From the NCBI RefSeq assembly GCF_003574135.1, contig NZ_AP018341.1, positions 310,001 to 374,000 on the forward strand: a stretch of 64,000 bases of DNA. Reading direction: 5' to 3'. This DNA comes from a cyanobacterium endosymbiont of Rhopalodia gibberula. GTDB taxonomy: Bacteria > Cyanobacteriota > Cyanobacteriia > Cyanobacteriales > Microcystaceae. This document shows positions 1-8,734 of this stretch, piece by piece; the first letter of the stretch is position 1, and each line of letters begins with the position of its first letter. Under the pieces are notes generated by a model, which was given only the letters and a program-made list of their open reading frames with translations, was not told the DNA's origin and did not search any database. The translations under genes were made by a program, and so were the position numbers.

Positions 1-1483
1 CAATTAATCTCTCTAAAGAGCCAAAAGGTGCGCGGTGAATCATTACTGGACGTTGACGAGTTCCATTTTCTGCTATATACTCTAATTCGAATCGTTGGGG
101 TAAATTATAATCAACTTGAACTGTTCCCAATTGCCATTCTCTTTCCAAAACGTCTTGAAAAATAAAGTCTAATTTAGGACCATAAAAAGCCGCTTCTCCC
201 GGAGCTTCAAAATAGTCCATTTCCAGAGTTTGTACAGCACGACGAATAGCATTTTGAGATTTTTTCCAAGCTTCGTCAGACCCAATATATTTGCCTGAAT
301 CCTCATCTCTGAAACTTAATCTAGCCTTAAAATTATTTAACTGCAAACTCTTAAAGACGGTAAGAATTAAATCAACCACATTGAGGAATTCTGCGTCTAG
401 TTGATCAGGAGTAACGAATAAATGAGAATCATCAACAGTAAACCCACGAACACGGGTTAATCCTCCTAATTCTCCTGATTGTTCATATCGGTAAACTGTA
501 CCAAATTCTGCTAACCGAACCGGTAAGTCGCGGTAGGAACGCAACTCACTTTTATAAATTTGGATATGAAAAGGACAGTTCATTGGTTTAAGAACAAATC
601 CCATTTCTTGCGCTGTTTCCTCAGCATTTTCTGCCATCATAGGAAACATGTCTTTTTTATAATTTTGCCAATGGCCCGAAATTTTGAAGAGATCGGTTCG
701 ACCAATATGAGGGGTTACTACCCCAAGATAACCACGTTTGATTTGTTCGTTCTTCAGAAAATCTTCCAGGGCAAGCCGAATAATAGTTCCTTTAGGAGTC
801 CACAAAGGTAACCCTGGTCCAACAAGGTCAGAAAAAATAAATAACCCTAGTTCTTTACCTAATTTACGGTGATCTCGTCTTAATGATTCTTCCTTTCGTC
901 GTTTATATTCGGCCAGTTGTTCAGGAGTTTCCCAGGCAGTCCCATAAATACGTTGCAGTTGCGCTTTTGTTTCATCCCCTCTCCAATAAGCTCCAGCCAC
1001 ACTTTCGAGATCAAATGCCTGGGGGTGAATATCTCCGGTAGTTTCCATATGGGGACCCGCACAAAGATCCCACCATTGATCTCCTAAATGATAAAGAGTA
1101 ATAGGAGGTTTTAGTCCTTCAAGTATTTCGAGTTTATAGGGTTCTTTGAGGTCGGTAATACGTTTTTTCGCTTCCTCTGGAGTCACCTCTTCGCGGATAA
1201 TGGGGAGTTTACGTTTAATAATTTTAACCATTTCTTTTTTAATGGCCTTGAGGTTCTGTTCGGTAAATGGTTCAGGAATATCAAAGTCATAGTAAAACCC
1301 TGTTTCGGTCCAAGGTCCAATGGTTACTTGCGCTTTAGGGAAAAGTTTCTGAACCGCCATAGCCATAATGTGAGAGGTTGTATGGCGAATACGCTTCACA
1401 TTATCAGACTCACTGGTACGGGGAAGTTTTATGGGAGTTACTTCTTGGGATACTTTAAGGTTAGCAGTCGACTGGTTAACCAT
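1..1483 (-). CDS. thrS: Threonyl-tRNA synthetase, C-terminus cut by window edge
   Basis: Charges tRNA-Thr with threonine in the cytoplasm. Reading the minus strand from ATG at 1483 gives about 494 codons without a stop up to the window edge; full cyanobacterial ThrRS is about 600 residues, so roughly the last 110 (the end of the catalytic core and the anticodon-binding domain) lie outside. The editing domain is visible: the HxxxH motif in HTTSHIMAMA near residues 38-47 and the Cys/His pair in DLCAGPHMETT near 140. The class II core shows PMNCPFHIQIY (motif 2 region) and HRAPFGSLERLI at the very end. The N-terminal TGS domain found in the E. coli enzyme is absent; the protein begins about 35 residues before the editing domain, as I recall for cyanobacterial forms. 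No frameshift is seen. Confidence 0.96.
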   Translation of the reverse strand, partial: MVNQSTANLKVSQEVTPIKLPRTSESDNVKRIRHTTSHIMAMAVQKLFPKAQVTIGPWTETGFYYDFDIPEPFTEQNLKAIKKEMVKIIKRKLPIIREEVTPEEAKKRITDLKEPYKLEILEGLKPPITLYHLGDQWWDLCAGPHMETTGDIHPQAFDLESVAGAYWRGDETKAQLQRIYGTAWETPEQLAEYKRRKEESLRRDHRKLGKELGLFIFSDLVGPGLPLWTPKGTIIRLALEDFLKNEQIKRGYLGVVTPHIGRTDLFKISGHWQNYKKDMFPMMAENAEETAQEMGFVLKPMNCPFHIQIYKSELRSYRDLPVRLAEFGTVYRYEQSGELGGLTRVRGFTVDDSHLFVTPDQLDAEFLNVVDLILTVFKSLQLNNFKARLSFRDEDSGKYIGSDEAWKKSQNAIRRAVQTLEMDYFEAPGEAAFYGPKLDFIFQDVLEREWQLGTVQVDYNLPQRFELEYIAENGTRQRPVMIHRAPFGSLERLI

Positions 1484-2544
1484 TTACTTCATACTCTTTA
1501 TATAATTCTTTATCTAGTTTATTGTGTGTTAGGGAATAGAGAACGTAGGAACGGCTTTAAGTTCATTATTTTGATAGAATTATGATGATGTGAATTCAGC
1601 CGGTTAAATATCAAATTGATAAGCTTCTAAGCTAAAGATCGACAAAAGTTCTTAATCCATAAATCCTCCCTTTGATTAATTTCGATTTTATTGTTAATAC
1701 TTTCTGCTGTTACTTGAGTTGTTATCTGGTCAAAGTAGACACTTATTTTTCAGTTCGATACCTAATTTTTACATCGTCCCAATTATTACACAGTTTTTGG
1801 GCATAGTGAGTAAGCTTTTAGATACTAGTAAGTAAGTTTTAATAATACTGATATCATGTTTTAATTGTCCTTAAAGTATGATAAAGTTTTATGATAGCCG
1901 AACTGTAACAAACACAAGTTATTATAGAATCTGCCCTTTTGAATAAATCGAACTATTCCTAGAGTAGGTATAATTGAAAAATCATAAATAATAAGTTTTT
2001 ATATATTTGTAATCTCATCTCTTAAATTAGACTGAGCATTTGGTGCTGTAGGTGTAAATTACATAAAATATTTAATTTAGCAAAATTTAATTCGAACAAA
2101 ACCATGCTAAAATACATTTTTACATAAAGAAATATCTTTTGGTAAATCTATGATGAGTGATCAAATCTTTGTTTTTAAATTTATAATTTTGTATACTTAA
2201 CACAACAGGTCCTGTAGAATCATTGTTATTTAACATAATTTAGATCAATTATTTGAAATTCAATGAGCTGAAATATAGATTTGAAAAGATAGGATAAGAC
2301 AAGCTAAAAACGTTGTTAATATTTACATTTGTGTATATTATAATTCCCTGTAGTATTGTGATGTAAATATATTACATCAGTATTTAAATTGAAGGGAACT
2401 CTCTTGTTAAATAAATTGATAGGACAAAGTCTAAAAAATATGTCAACCTAACCCTAGTATCTTCTCTTAATTGAAAAGAGAATATGGGTCCATCATTGAA
2501 TAATGATCCAATTGATTATGAGATAAAAACAATACTATCAAAAA
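1484..2544. other. Gene-poor gap between thrS and the ABC ATPase gene
   Basis: Apart from the short relic at 1627-1817, this AT-rich stretch has no convincing gene on either strand. It should contain the thrS promoter and the 3' untranslated region of the ABC ATPase gene, but no promoter or terminator could be assigned with confidence. Confidence 0.6.
1627..1817 (-). pseudogene. Unidentified degraded gene fragment upstream of thrS
   Basis: The minus strand has protein-like sequence in two frames that join with a single shift: KLCNNWDDVKIRYRTEK, then VYFDQITTQVTAESINN and a tail ending REDLWIKNFCRSLA before a stop. Composition (W, D, R, charged and polar residues) is unlike random AT-rich DNA. 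The family is not recognised. It lies just upstream of thrS on the same strand. Likely the 3' end of a broken gene; chance coding-like sequence is the alternative. Confidence 0.4.
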
Positions 2545-3324
2545 TCATAAAATCTGAGATAAAAACTGTTGAGATCTTTCTTCTTGAGGGTTATTAAAAA
2601 ATTCTTCAGGGGTCGCTACTTCAACAATTTTTCCTCTATCCATAAATACTACACGATCAGCTACTTCTTTTGCAAATCCTACTTCATGGGTGACACATAC
2701 CATGGTCATTCCGGAATCAGCTAAACTCCGCATGGTGTCTAACACTTCTTTGATCATCTCCGGATCTAAAGCAGAAGTAGGTTCATCAAATAACATAATC
2801 TTGGGTTGCATGGCTAATGCGCGGGCAATCGCCACCCGCTGCTGTTGTCCTCCTGATAATTGACCTGGATATTTATGAGCCTGTTCAAGAATACCCACCT
2901 TTTCGAGTAATTGCAGGGCTGTCACTTCCGCCTTCTCTTTCTTTTGGTGGCGAACCCAGACGGGAGCTAGAGTAACGTTATTAAGAACTGTTAGATGGGG
3001 AAATAGATTAAATTGCTGGAACACCATTCCCACTTCTCTACGAATAGTTTCAATATTTCTAAGGTCATGGGAAAGTTCCACCCCATCAACAATGATATTA
3101 CCCTTTTGATAAGATTCTAGAGCGTTAAAAGTGCGAATGAAAGTAGATTTCCCTGACCCTGACGGTCCCATAATGACCACCACTTCTTGGGGGTTGACTT
3201 GAAGACTGACCCCTCGCAACACATGAAAGTCATTGTCATACCATTTCTCTACATCTTGAGCAATGATGATAGGTTTTTTTTCAGAACGAAAATATAAATT
3301 GTTATTTTTGACAGATTGAGTCAT
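2545..3324 (-). CDS. Amino-acid ABC transporter ATP-binding protein (GlnQ/BgtA type)
   Basis: Cytoplasmic ATPase subunit that would power polar amino-acid uptake. Motifs are all present (numbered from the upstream ATG at 3378): Walker [10 protein letters not shown] near residue 71, Q-loop in [14 protein letters not shown], signature [15 protein letters not shown] near 174, Walker [14 protein letters not shown] near 195 and the switch histidine in VTHEV. The [14 protein letters not shown] stretch is typical of the polar amino-acid (PAAT) family; the closest cyanobacterial relative I know is BgtA of the basic amino acid/glutamine system. The ATG at 3324 is preferred because the extra N-terminal residues from 3378 look like non-coding drift. 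No binding-protein or permease gene is adjacent, so the subunit is an orphan here and its partners must be elsewhere or lost. Confidence 0.9.
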   Translation of the reverse strand: MTQSVKNNNLYFRSEKKPIIIAQDVEKWYDNDFHVLRGVSLQVNPQEVVVIMGPSGSGKSTFIRTFNALESYQKGNIIVDGVELSHDLRNIETIRREVGMVFQQFNLFPHLTVLNNVTLAPVWVRHQKKEKAEVTALQLLEKVGILEQAHKYPGQLSGGQQQRVAIARALAMQPKIMLFDEPTSALDPEMIKEVLDTMRSLADSGMTMVCVTHEVGFAKEVADRVVFMDRGKIVEVATPEEFFNNPQEERSQQFLSQIL

Positions 3325-3384
3325 CGATTTTAAGCAGCGATTATTTGTCCTTTTACCACTGTATTGCAAAACTCTCATATTGCA

Positions 3385-3515
3385 AAATTCTCAAACTTTC
3401 ACTGTAAACTCGTTTGAGGACAAAGAACAATACAAAGTGCCAGAACCAAAAAGAGGAATATAAATTGTAGATTAAAATAAAAGCCGACGATCTACCTCTC
3501 GTTGTTTCATCTCAT
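3385..3515 (-). pseudogene. Possible leftover signal peptide of a lost transporter gene
   Basis: Directly upstream of the ABC ATPase and on the same strand, an ATG after a GGAGATGAG purine stretch starts MKQREVDRR. After one frameshift it continues FNLQFIFLFLVLALCIVLC, a good hydrophobic signal or membrane segment, and then stops. One reading is that the substrate-binding/permease gene of this transporter was deleted and only its export signal remains. The call rests on hydrophobicity and position only. Confidence 0.3.
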
Positions 3516-4257
3516 CTCCTAAGAGTGTAGAGAACAAAATAGTCAATAGATGAATTCTAACTCATCACATAGGATAAAACTTTTTATTTATTTTTGTAAA
3601 ATTCTGATCAATTCCATTCCCCAAAATCATAGAACGGCAAGAGCACAATCGCAATTAAGACTTCAACTTTGATTGAACAAGACTCTAAAATTTATAATTA
3701 TTTACTTTTAAGTGCAGGAATATCAATTTTTTTAAAGTTTAAGTCAAGTTATGTTATATCTGCAATGGGATATCGGAAAACAAGATAGTGAGAGGAACAC
3801 AAACGTATCTAATGTAAAAGACATTATAGTGAATATAAAAAATATTATAGTGAAAAGCTAAGCTAAAATTTTATATTTTTACCTACCACTAAATAATAAT
3901 ACACTGTAGACAGCTAGTCAAATTTTTACGATTTTAAACAAAATAACAATCAAGGTATTAATATCATTCTATTTAGAGATAGATAAGAACTTGGTTGAAT
4001 CTAAAATATACAGTTAATTAGAATGAAAAAACAAAATTATAAAGGATAAGTTAAAGCAAAAAATATAAATTTAATATTTTATATATTATCTATTTGACCA
4101 TTACCTACTACTTTTTATTGATTTTTTTATTCAAGAATAAGAATAAAATTGTCACATTACATTTAGAAAAATATATTGAATAATAATAACTTTCTTTATA
4201 AGTAGCCGCCAACATTAGATAATAGAGAAGATAACCGATATCTAACTCATACTTCTC
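3516..4257. other. Gene-poor gap
   Basis: AT-rich sequence with frequent stops in all six frames. No gene, RNA or strong inverted repeat was recognised. The promoter of the small gene at 4258 must lie near its 3' end. Confidence 0.55.
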
Positions 4258-4620
4258 ATGAATACTCCCTTCCTTTCCCCCGAAGACTTACCTCTGCAAA
4301 GTACGACGGACTTCGGACTGCGACGGAAACTTGATGAAATCATCGGTCAATATTTCTACGAATCTTGTGATCGTTCACTCCAGACCTTATTGTCTCAATG
4401 TGGCTGGTATCTTACCAGTTCCTCTAATGTCTTAACTTTGGTGATCACCTGTCCTGATCATTCGACCAATTTACGCATTCTTAAACATATTGCAGCCCTG
4501 GGATTCTATTTAAAAAATTTTACTGAGAACGGAAAAATTCAGATCTATCCCCCTGCTGGCGAAGGAACTTCCTTAAAAATTCCCGTTAAAAAAGGACGAA
4601 TTTATCAAGACTCTCTTTGA
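4258..4620 (+). CDS. Conserved-looking hypothetical protein, 120 aa
   Basis: I do not recognise the family. The 120-residue frame is clean, begins with ATG and has GC-richer, protein-like codon use compared with the flanking 800-1400 bp, which are riddled with stops; this supports a real gene. The protein is probably soluble: no signal peptide or membrane span is seen. It has an alpha/beta-looking pattern (helix around LRRKLDEIIGQYFYES, then strands in WYLTSSSNVLTLVI and GKIQIYPP) and a basic C-terminus. It stands alone, with no co-directional neighbour within 800 bp on either side. Confidence 0.65.
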   Translation: MNTPFLSPEDLPLQSTTDFGLRRKLDEIIGQYFYESCDRSLQTLLSQCGWYLTSSSNVLTLVITCPDHSTNLRILKHIAALGFYLKNFTENGKIQIYPPAGEGTSLKIPVKKGRIYQDSL

Positions 4621-4933
4621 AAGAAAACTCAGTAAGGTGGGCATTGTCCATCTTACATTTAATTCAATTGCTTTTGAGAGTTTACTAAAAACAATTTGGA
4701 CGAGTGGTAAAGAGAATTTCACTAAAATTATTAATACCAAGACTTTGGCGGATAGTTTATGATGATTCGGTTAAACCAGACTATAAAGTAAAAGTTAAAT
4801 TTCAGCTATGTTCAATAGACGATTAAACTAATAATTTTCTCTTCTGGTAACATTCATTTTGATTAATGTACCAAAGGCTTTTCCTCTAATACTGGTAAAA
4901 CATCAATGTAGTGCTTATTTCTAGTTCTTACAA

Positions 4934-5344
4934 TCATTGTATACTTCTCACCTCAGCAAAAGTTTTTGTCATAAAATTACTAATACTTGCCCTTTGATTG
5001 ACAGTTTTTGTTGTAGAGATAACGTTTGAAGTTGTACTAAAAAACAATCATTTACTATGATCAATGGTAATTTCTATGGACACTAACTGGGAATCCTGAT
5101 CTATTGGTCGAACTTAGTCAACAATTCTTATTCCAGCTGAAATTAATAAATTTTTATTGTGGTTGCGTATAGCTATCATATTAAATTCTAGAGATAAATG
5201 TCTATTTTTATTTGCCGGAATCTTTTCTAAAAAGCTATAGCAAGTGAGAATAATAGTTCCTGAATAAATAACCACAGAGTTAGAATTAATAAAATATTCT
5301 TAGTCGAAGTAGTAGCAATGAGCAAAAACTAGAGCAACACCTAA
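4934..5344 (-). pseudogene. Degraded unidentified gene with in-frame stops
   Basis: One minus-strand frame reads for about 135 codons interrupted by three stops: LLGVALVFAHCYYFD / stop / EYFINSNSVVIYSGTIIL ... NLLISAGIRIVD / stop / VRPIDQDSQLVSIEITIDHS / stop / a tail ending KTFAEVRSIQ. All segments stay in the same frame, so point mutations rather than indels broke it. The first part is hydrophobic (a likely membrane segment); the rest looks soluble and beta-rich. The family was not identified. The flanks are non-coding, so the original gene may have been longer. Confidence 0.6.
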
Positions 5345-6091
5345 TAAAAAAATCTCTTATTTAATTAAAATCAAAACCACTATTTAACTAAATATTATAG
5401 ACTCAAAAAACTTTAAGTTTGACATAATCTTGCACTAATTATACCTAAATTTTTAGCAAAAAAATGAGATATAATTAGTTCTAAAATAAATCTAATAATA
5501 GAAAATAGTATTCAAAAATTATAAATTTTTCTGACATTTATTATTTTTAATTTATCTTTAAAAGTAAAAAAAAGATAATTGTTATAAAACAGCAAACAGT
5601 AAGAAATATTTATGTTAGTTAAGTGAAGACAAAGACAATTGTCCCAGTGGAATACTTTCTCTTTTCTTTGATAAAAACTAATGTGACATGACAAATAAAG
5701 TGGGTGAAGATTATTTAGGATTCAGAATCAGCTAGATCATAATTACTATAGTAGACTCGTAATGTTCTGGCTTTTCTCTCTTTAACACTAAGCTTTAAAA
5801 GATTTTCTTCTGGTTTTAGACACTGTATTCCATATTCGGTACATTTCCACTCCGTAGCTTGCTACTTGCTTAATTGTGTATGCAATGGGTTTCTAAATTT
5901 TGGGGCTCATTAAGATGAAATACCCATTAAACTAGACTAAAACAAAGAATATTATCAATTAATTTTTCCCTACCTTCTACATCTTCTATACCTTCTATAC
6001 CTCTGATACTTCTACAATATGGCACAATGGAAGACGTTGGCTACATGATAGTCATGTAAAACTGAATTAACCAAAATTTTAGATAATTTTG
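5345..6091. other. Gap upstream of chlI
   Basis: No gene is recognised; short open frames here are A/T-driven. The last 120 bp carry a 9-bp tandem repeat and should hold the chlI promoter. Confidence 0.5.
5972..6016. repeat. 9-bp imperfect tandem repeat upstream of chlI
   Basis: Five consecutive 9-mers read ACCTTCTAC, ATCTTCTAT, ACCTTCTAT, ACCTCTGAT, ACTTCTACA. The array is pyrimidine-rich on the plus strand and ends 75 bp before the chlI start codon. It may be slippage-generated drift or lie within the leader; no function can be assigned. Confidence 0.55.
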
Positions 6092-7168
6092 ATGACTGCA
6101 ACTCTTGAGGCATCTACGAAAATTCGTCGCGTTGTTTTTCCCTTCACTGCTATTGTTGGCCAAGAAGAGATGAAATTGGCCTTGCTGCTCAACGTCATTG
6201 ACCCTAAAATCGGTGGTGTAATGATTATGGGTGATCGTGGAACTGGAAAATCCACTACTGTTCGTGCATTAGCAGACTTGCTTCCTAAAATTGACGTGGT
6301 AGCTGATGATCCCTTCAACTCTGACCCCAATGATCCTGACTTGATGAGTGATTGCGTTCGTCAACAACTTAGAGAAAATATTCCTCTCCAAGTCGCTAGC
6401 AAAAAAGTTACGATAGTAGATCTTCCTTTGGGAGCCACTGAAGATAGAGTCTGTGGTTCAATCGATATTGAAAAGGCTCTCTCAGAAGGAGTAAAAGCTT
6501 TTGAACCTGGACTCTTGGCTAAAGCAAACCGTGGCATCATCTACGTGGATGAGGTTAACTTGCTCGATGACCATCTTGTAGATGTCCTCCTTGATTCGGC
6601 AGCGAGTGGTTGGAATACAGTGGAGCGGGAGGGTGTTTCTATTCGTCATCCCGCGCGGTTTGTTCTAGTTGGCTCAGGAAACCCAGAAGAAGGGGAATTA
6701 CGACCTCAATTGCTTGATCGTTTTGGAATGCACGCAGAAATTCATACTATAAAGGAACCAGCCTTGAGAGTAAAAATTGTAGAACAACGTTCAGAATTTG
6801 ATAAAGATCCCCAGAAATTTCATAAAGAATATCAACCCCAACAAGAAAAACTGCGAAATCACTTAGTTGAAGCTCAAAAACTCCTAAAACAGGTTAATAT
6901 CGACTATGAATTGCGGGTTAAAGTTTCTGAAGTTTGTTCGGAACTCAATGTGGATGGACTTAGAGGAGACATTGTTACCAACCGTGCTTCTAAAGCATTA
7001 GCTGCCTTTGAAGGGCGGACAGATGTTACTGTAAATGATGTCGGTCGTACTATCGTCTTGTGTTTACGTCACCGACTTCGCAAAGATCCTCTTGAAGCTA
7101 TTGATTCTGGCTATAAAGTTAATCAAACCTTTAATCGAGTGTTTGGTTTAGAAATGGAAGAACATTAA
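6092..7168 (+). CDS. chlI: Magnesium chelatase ATPase subunit I
   Basis: AAA+ subunit that, with ChlD and ChlH, inserts Mg2+ into protoporphyrin IX, the first committed step of chlorophyll synthesis. Length (358 aa) matches the family. Visible motifs: Walker [10 protein letters not shown] near residue 47, the ChlI-specific insert around [17 protein letters not shown], Walker [12 protein letters not shown] near 150, the sensor 1 region [20 protein letters not shown] and the C-terminal helical lid with [24 protein letters not shown] lies one codon upstream, but ATG at 6092 is the natural start. The gene stands alone and appears fully intact. That is notable because ycf4 in this same window is broken, so a chlorophyll-pathway enzyme is being kept in a genome that has lost a photosystem assembly factor. 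Confidence 0.97.
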   Translation: MTATLEASTKIRRVVFPFTAIVGQEEMKLALLLNVIDPKIGGVMIMGDRGTGKSTTVRALADLLPKIDVVADDPFNSDPNDPDLMSDCVRQQLRENIPLQVASKKVTIVDLPLGATEDRVCGSIDIEKALSEGVKAFEPGLLAKANRGIIYVDEVNLLDDHLVDVLLDSAASGWNTVEREGVSIRHPARFVLVGSGNPEEGELRPQLLDRFGMHAEIHTIKEPALRVKIVEQRSEFDKDPQKFHKEYQPQQEKLRNHLVEAQKLLKQVNIDYELRVKVSEVCSELNVDGLRGDIVTNRASKALAAFEGRTDVTVNDVGRTIVLCLRHRLRKDPLEAIDSGYKVNQTFNRVFGLEMEEH

Positions 7169-7405
7169 GACGGGATAAAGTATAAATTGAGTGAACTATA
7201 AGAAGTTTGGATCTTTTTTAAGTATGTTCTCCACTACAATAGAATTAGGGAGGTTAGAGGTTTGCAAGTTTTTTATTCTCGTCATGAATTATATGTACCA
7301 CTTCTCATAGTTCCTCCATAATCTTAGTTTAGCTAAATCGAGAAAAATCCGTTAAGATCAAGGTGAATTAGGGAATTGCTTGAACATTGACCTGCTCAAA
7401 GTCCT

Positions 7406-7969
7406 ATGACTTCTGTAATCGCTGTAGAAAAAGAAAAGTTAGAAAATCCTCCGTTAGATATTCACTATTTGGGTGACCGTATTTTACGTAAACCGGCTAA
7501 ACGTGTTGCGAGAGTCGATGACTCCGTGCGCAAATTAGTCAAAGAAATGCTGCAAACTATGTATAGTTCTCATGGAATTGGTTTGGCTGCAACTCAAGTA
7601 GGAATTCATAAACAATTAATTGTTATAGACTGTGTTCCTGATGACCCTACCAATAAACCCGTGGTCTTAATTAATCCTAAGATTACCAGTGTTTCTGAAG
7701 AATTATCCCTATTTGAAGAAGGTTGTTTAAGTATTCCAGGGGTTTATTTAGATGTGACTCGTCCTAAAGTGGTTGAAGTATCTTTTAAAGATGAACAAGG
7801 AAAACCTTGCAAGCGACAAGCAACTGATTTATTAGCACGGGTTATTCAGCATGAAATAGATCACCTTAATGGGGTAATGTTTGTTGATCGAGTTGATAAT
7901 GGTTTAGCACTAACAGAAGCTTTACAAAAAAATGGATTTTCTCCACAAGCTATAGAACCGGTAAAATAA
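7406..7969 (+). CDS. def: Peptide deformylase
   Basis: Fe2+/Zn2+ hydrolase that removes the formyl group from the initiator methionine of new proteins. The three family motifs are present in order: GxGxAAxQ as HGIGLAATQVG near residue 56, EGCLS in EEGCLSIPGVYLD near 110 and the metal-binding HExxH as QHEIDHLNG near 150. Length (187 aa) is normal. The gene follows chlI by 237 bp on the same strand and is followed by a strong inverted repeat at 8206-8254 before the convergent fluC gene. Confidence 0.97.
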   Translation: MTSVIAVEKEKLENPPLDIHYLGDRILRKPAKRVARVDDSVRKLVKEMLQTMYSSHGIGLAATQVGIHKQLIVIDCVPDDPTNKPVVLINPKITSVSEELSLFEEGCLSIPGVYLDVTRPKVVEVSFKDEQGKPCKRQATDLLARVIQHEIDHLNGVMFVDRVDNGLALTEALQKNGFSPQAIEPVK

Positions 7970-8205
7970 CCAATAACTAATTGATTAATACTGTCACTAA
8001 CAGAGAGTAATTTTTGTGCCTTTAATATGAAAGTAGATCATTGTTATTGGGGTTGTTTATTACTGTAATTGTAGGCGTCAGTCCTATCTTTGAACTGTCG
8101 TTACAAGTCTTTAATTGGACCAAATGATCACAAGTAATATTCTGGTTACTAGCACTTCCTCAACGGTTCTTTTTTGTTCGTTGTGCGGAACAGTCAAAAT
8201 AAAAT

Positions 8206-8254
8206 AATCGACACTCTCATCGTTAAGTTAAGTTTAACGATGAGAGTGTCGATT
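8206..8254. terminator. 21-bp perfect stem-loop between convergent def and fluC
   Basis: Arms 8206-8226 and 8234-8254 are exact reverse complements, with a 7-nt loop. The position between the 3' ends of two convergent genes, with A-rich DNA on the left and T/A-rich DNA on the right, fits a bidirectional intrinsic terminator. The stem is longer than a usual terminator stem and has no mismatch. Confidence 0.7.
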
Positions 8255-8302
8255 TATAATAACTCCTGTTTTGCTTTGTAGGTAGTGATTAGAAATTAAT
8301 TT

Positions 8303-8686
8303 TTAAAATCTTTTCATAAAAAAAATAGAAAAAAAAGTTGCAGCAATACCCCAAAATAAACTAGCTAATATATAGCTCAATCCTAGTAAATATTCGTTGT
8401 TTCTTAACAAAAGATGGTTTTCATAAGAAAAAGTAGAAAAAGTAGTAAATCCCCCGCAAAATCCCGTCGCTAACAATAATATCCAACCCGAGTGGAATTG
8501 AAATCTTTCAGTTAGTCCGATAGAAATCCCAAGAATGAAACATCCCACAATGTTGACTGTGAATGTTGCCACAGGAAAGGTATGTTTGATGCCTAATCCA
8601 CTATTAATAATTTGGCTTATAAAATATCGAGAACAACTACCTAAGCCACCCCCTAAGAATACTATTAAAAACTGTAGGAATCTCAT
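8303..8686 (-). CDS. crcB: Fluoride ion channel CrcB/FluC
   Basis: Small inner-membrane protein that lets fluoride leave the cell; the family works as an antiparallel dimer with two pores. The 127-residue sequence has four hydrophobic segments and the family signatures: GGGLGSCSRYFIS near the N-terminus, FTVNIVGCFILG (the conserved Asn) in the second segment and GFCGGFTTFSTFSYE in the third, with the Phe/Thr/Ser track typical of the pore. It is convergent with def and lies 48 bp downstream of rel/spoT on the same strand, so it may be read through from rel. No fluoride riboswitch was recognised. Confidence 0.93.
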   Translation of the reverse strand: MRFLQFLIVFLGGGLGSCSRYFISQIINSGLGIKHTFPVATFTVNIVGCFILGISIGLTERFQFHSGWILLLATGFCGGFTTFSTFSYENHLLLRNNEYLLGLSYILASLFWGIAATFFSIFFMKRF

Positions 8687-8734
8687 TTTTTTCGTCGTTA
8701 ACCTCTAAAACCATCTTTTATTTAAGTACTTTTA

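Noticed and set aside
560-1585. Plus-strand open frames at 560-811 and 1328-1585
   Set aside because: The first and most of the second lie antisense to thrS; the tail of the second runs into the thrS upstream region and shows no protein-like features.
5512-5694. 60-codon minus-strand frame
   Set aside because: Lys/Ile/Asn/Phe-rich, no start context or motif; expected by chance in this AT-rich gap.
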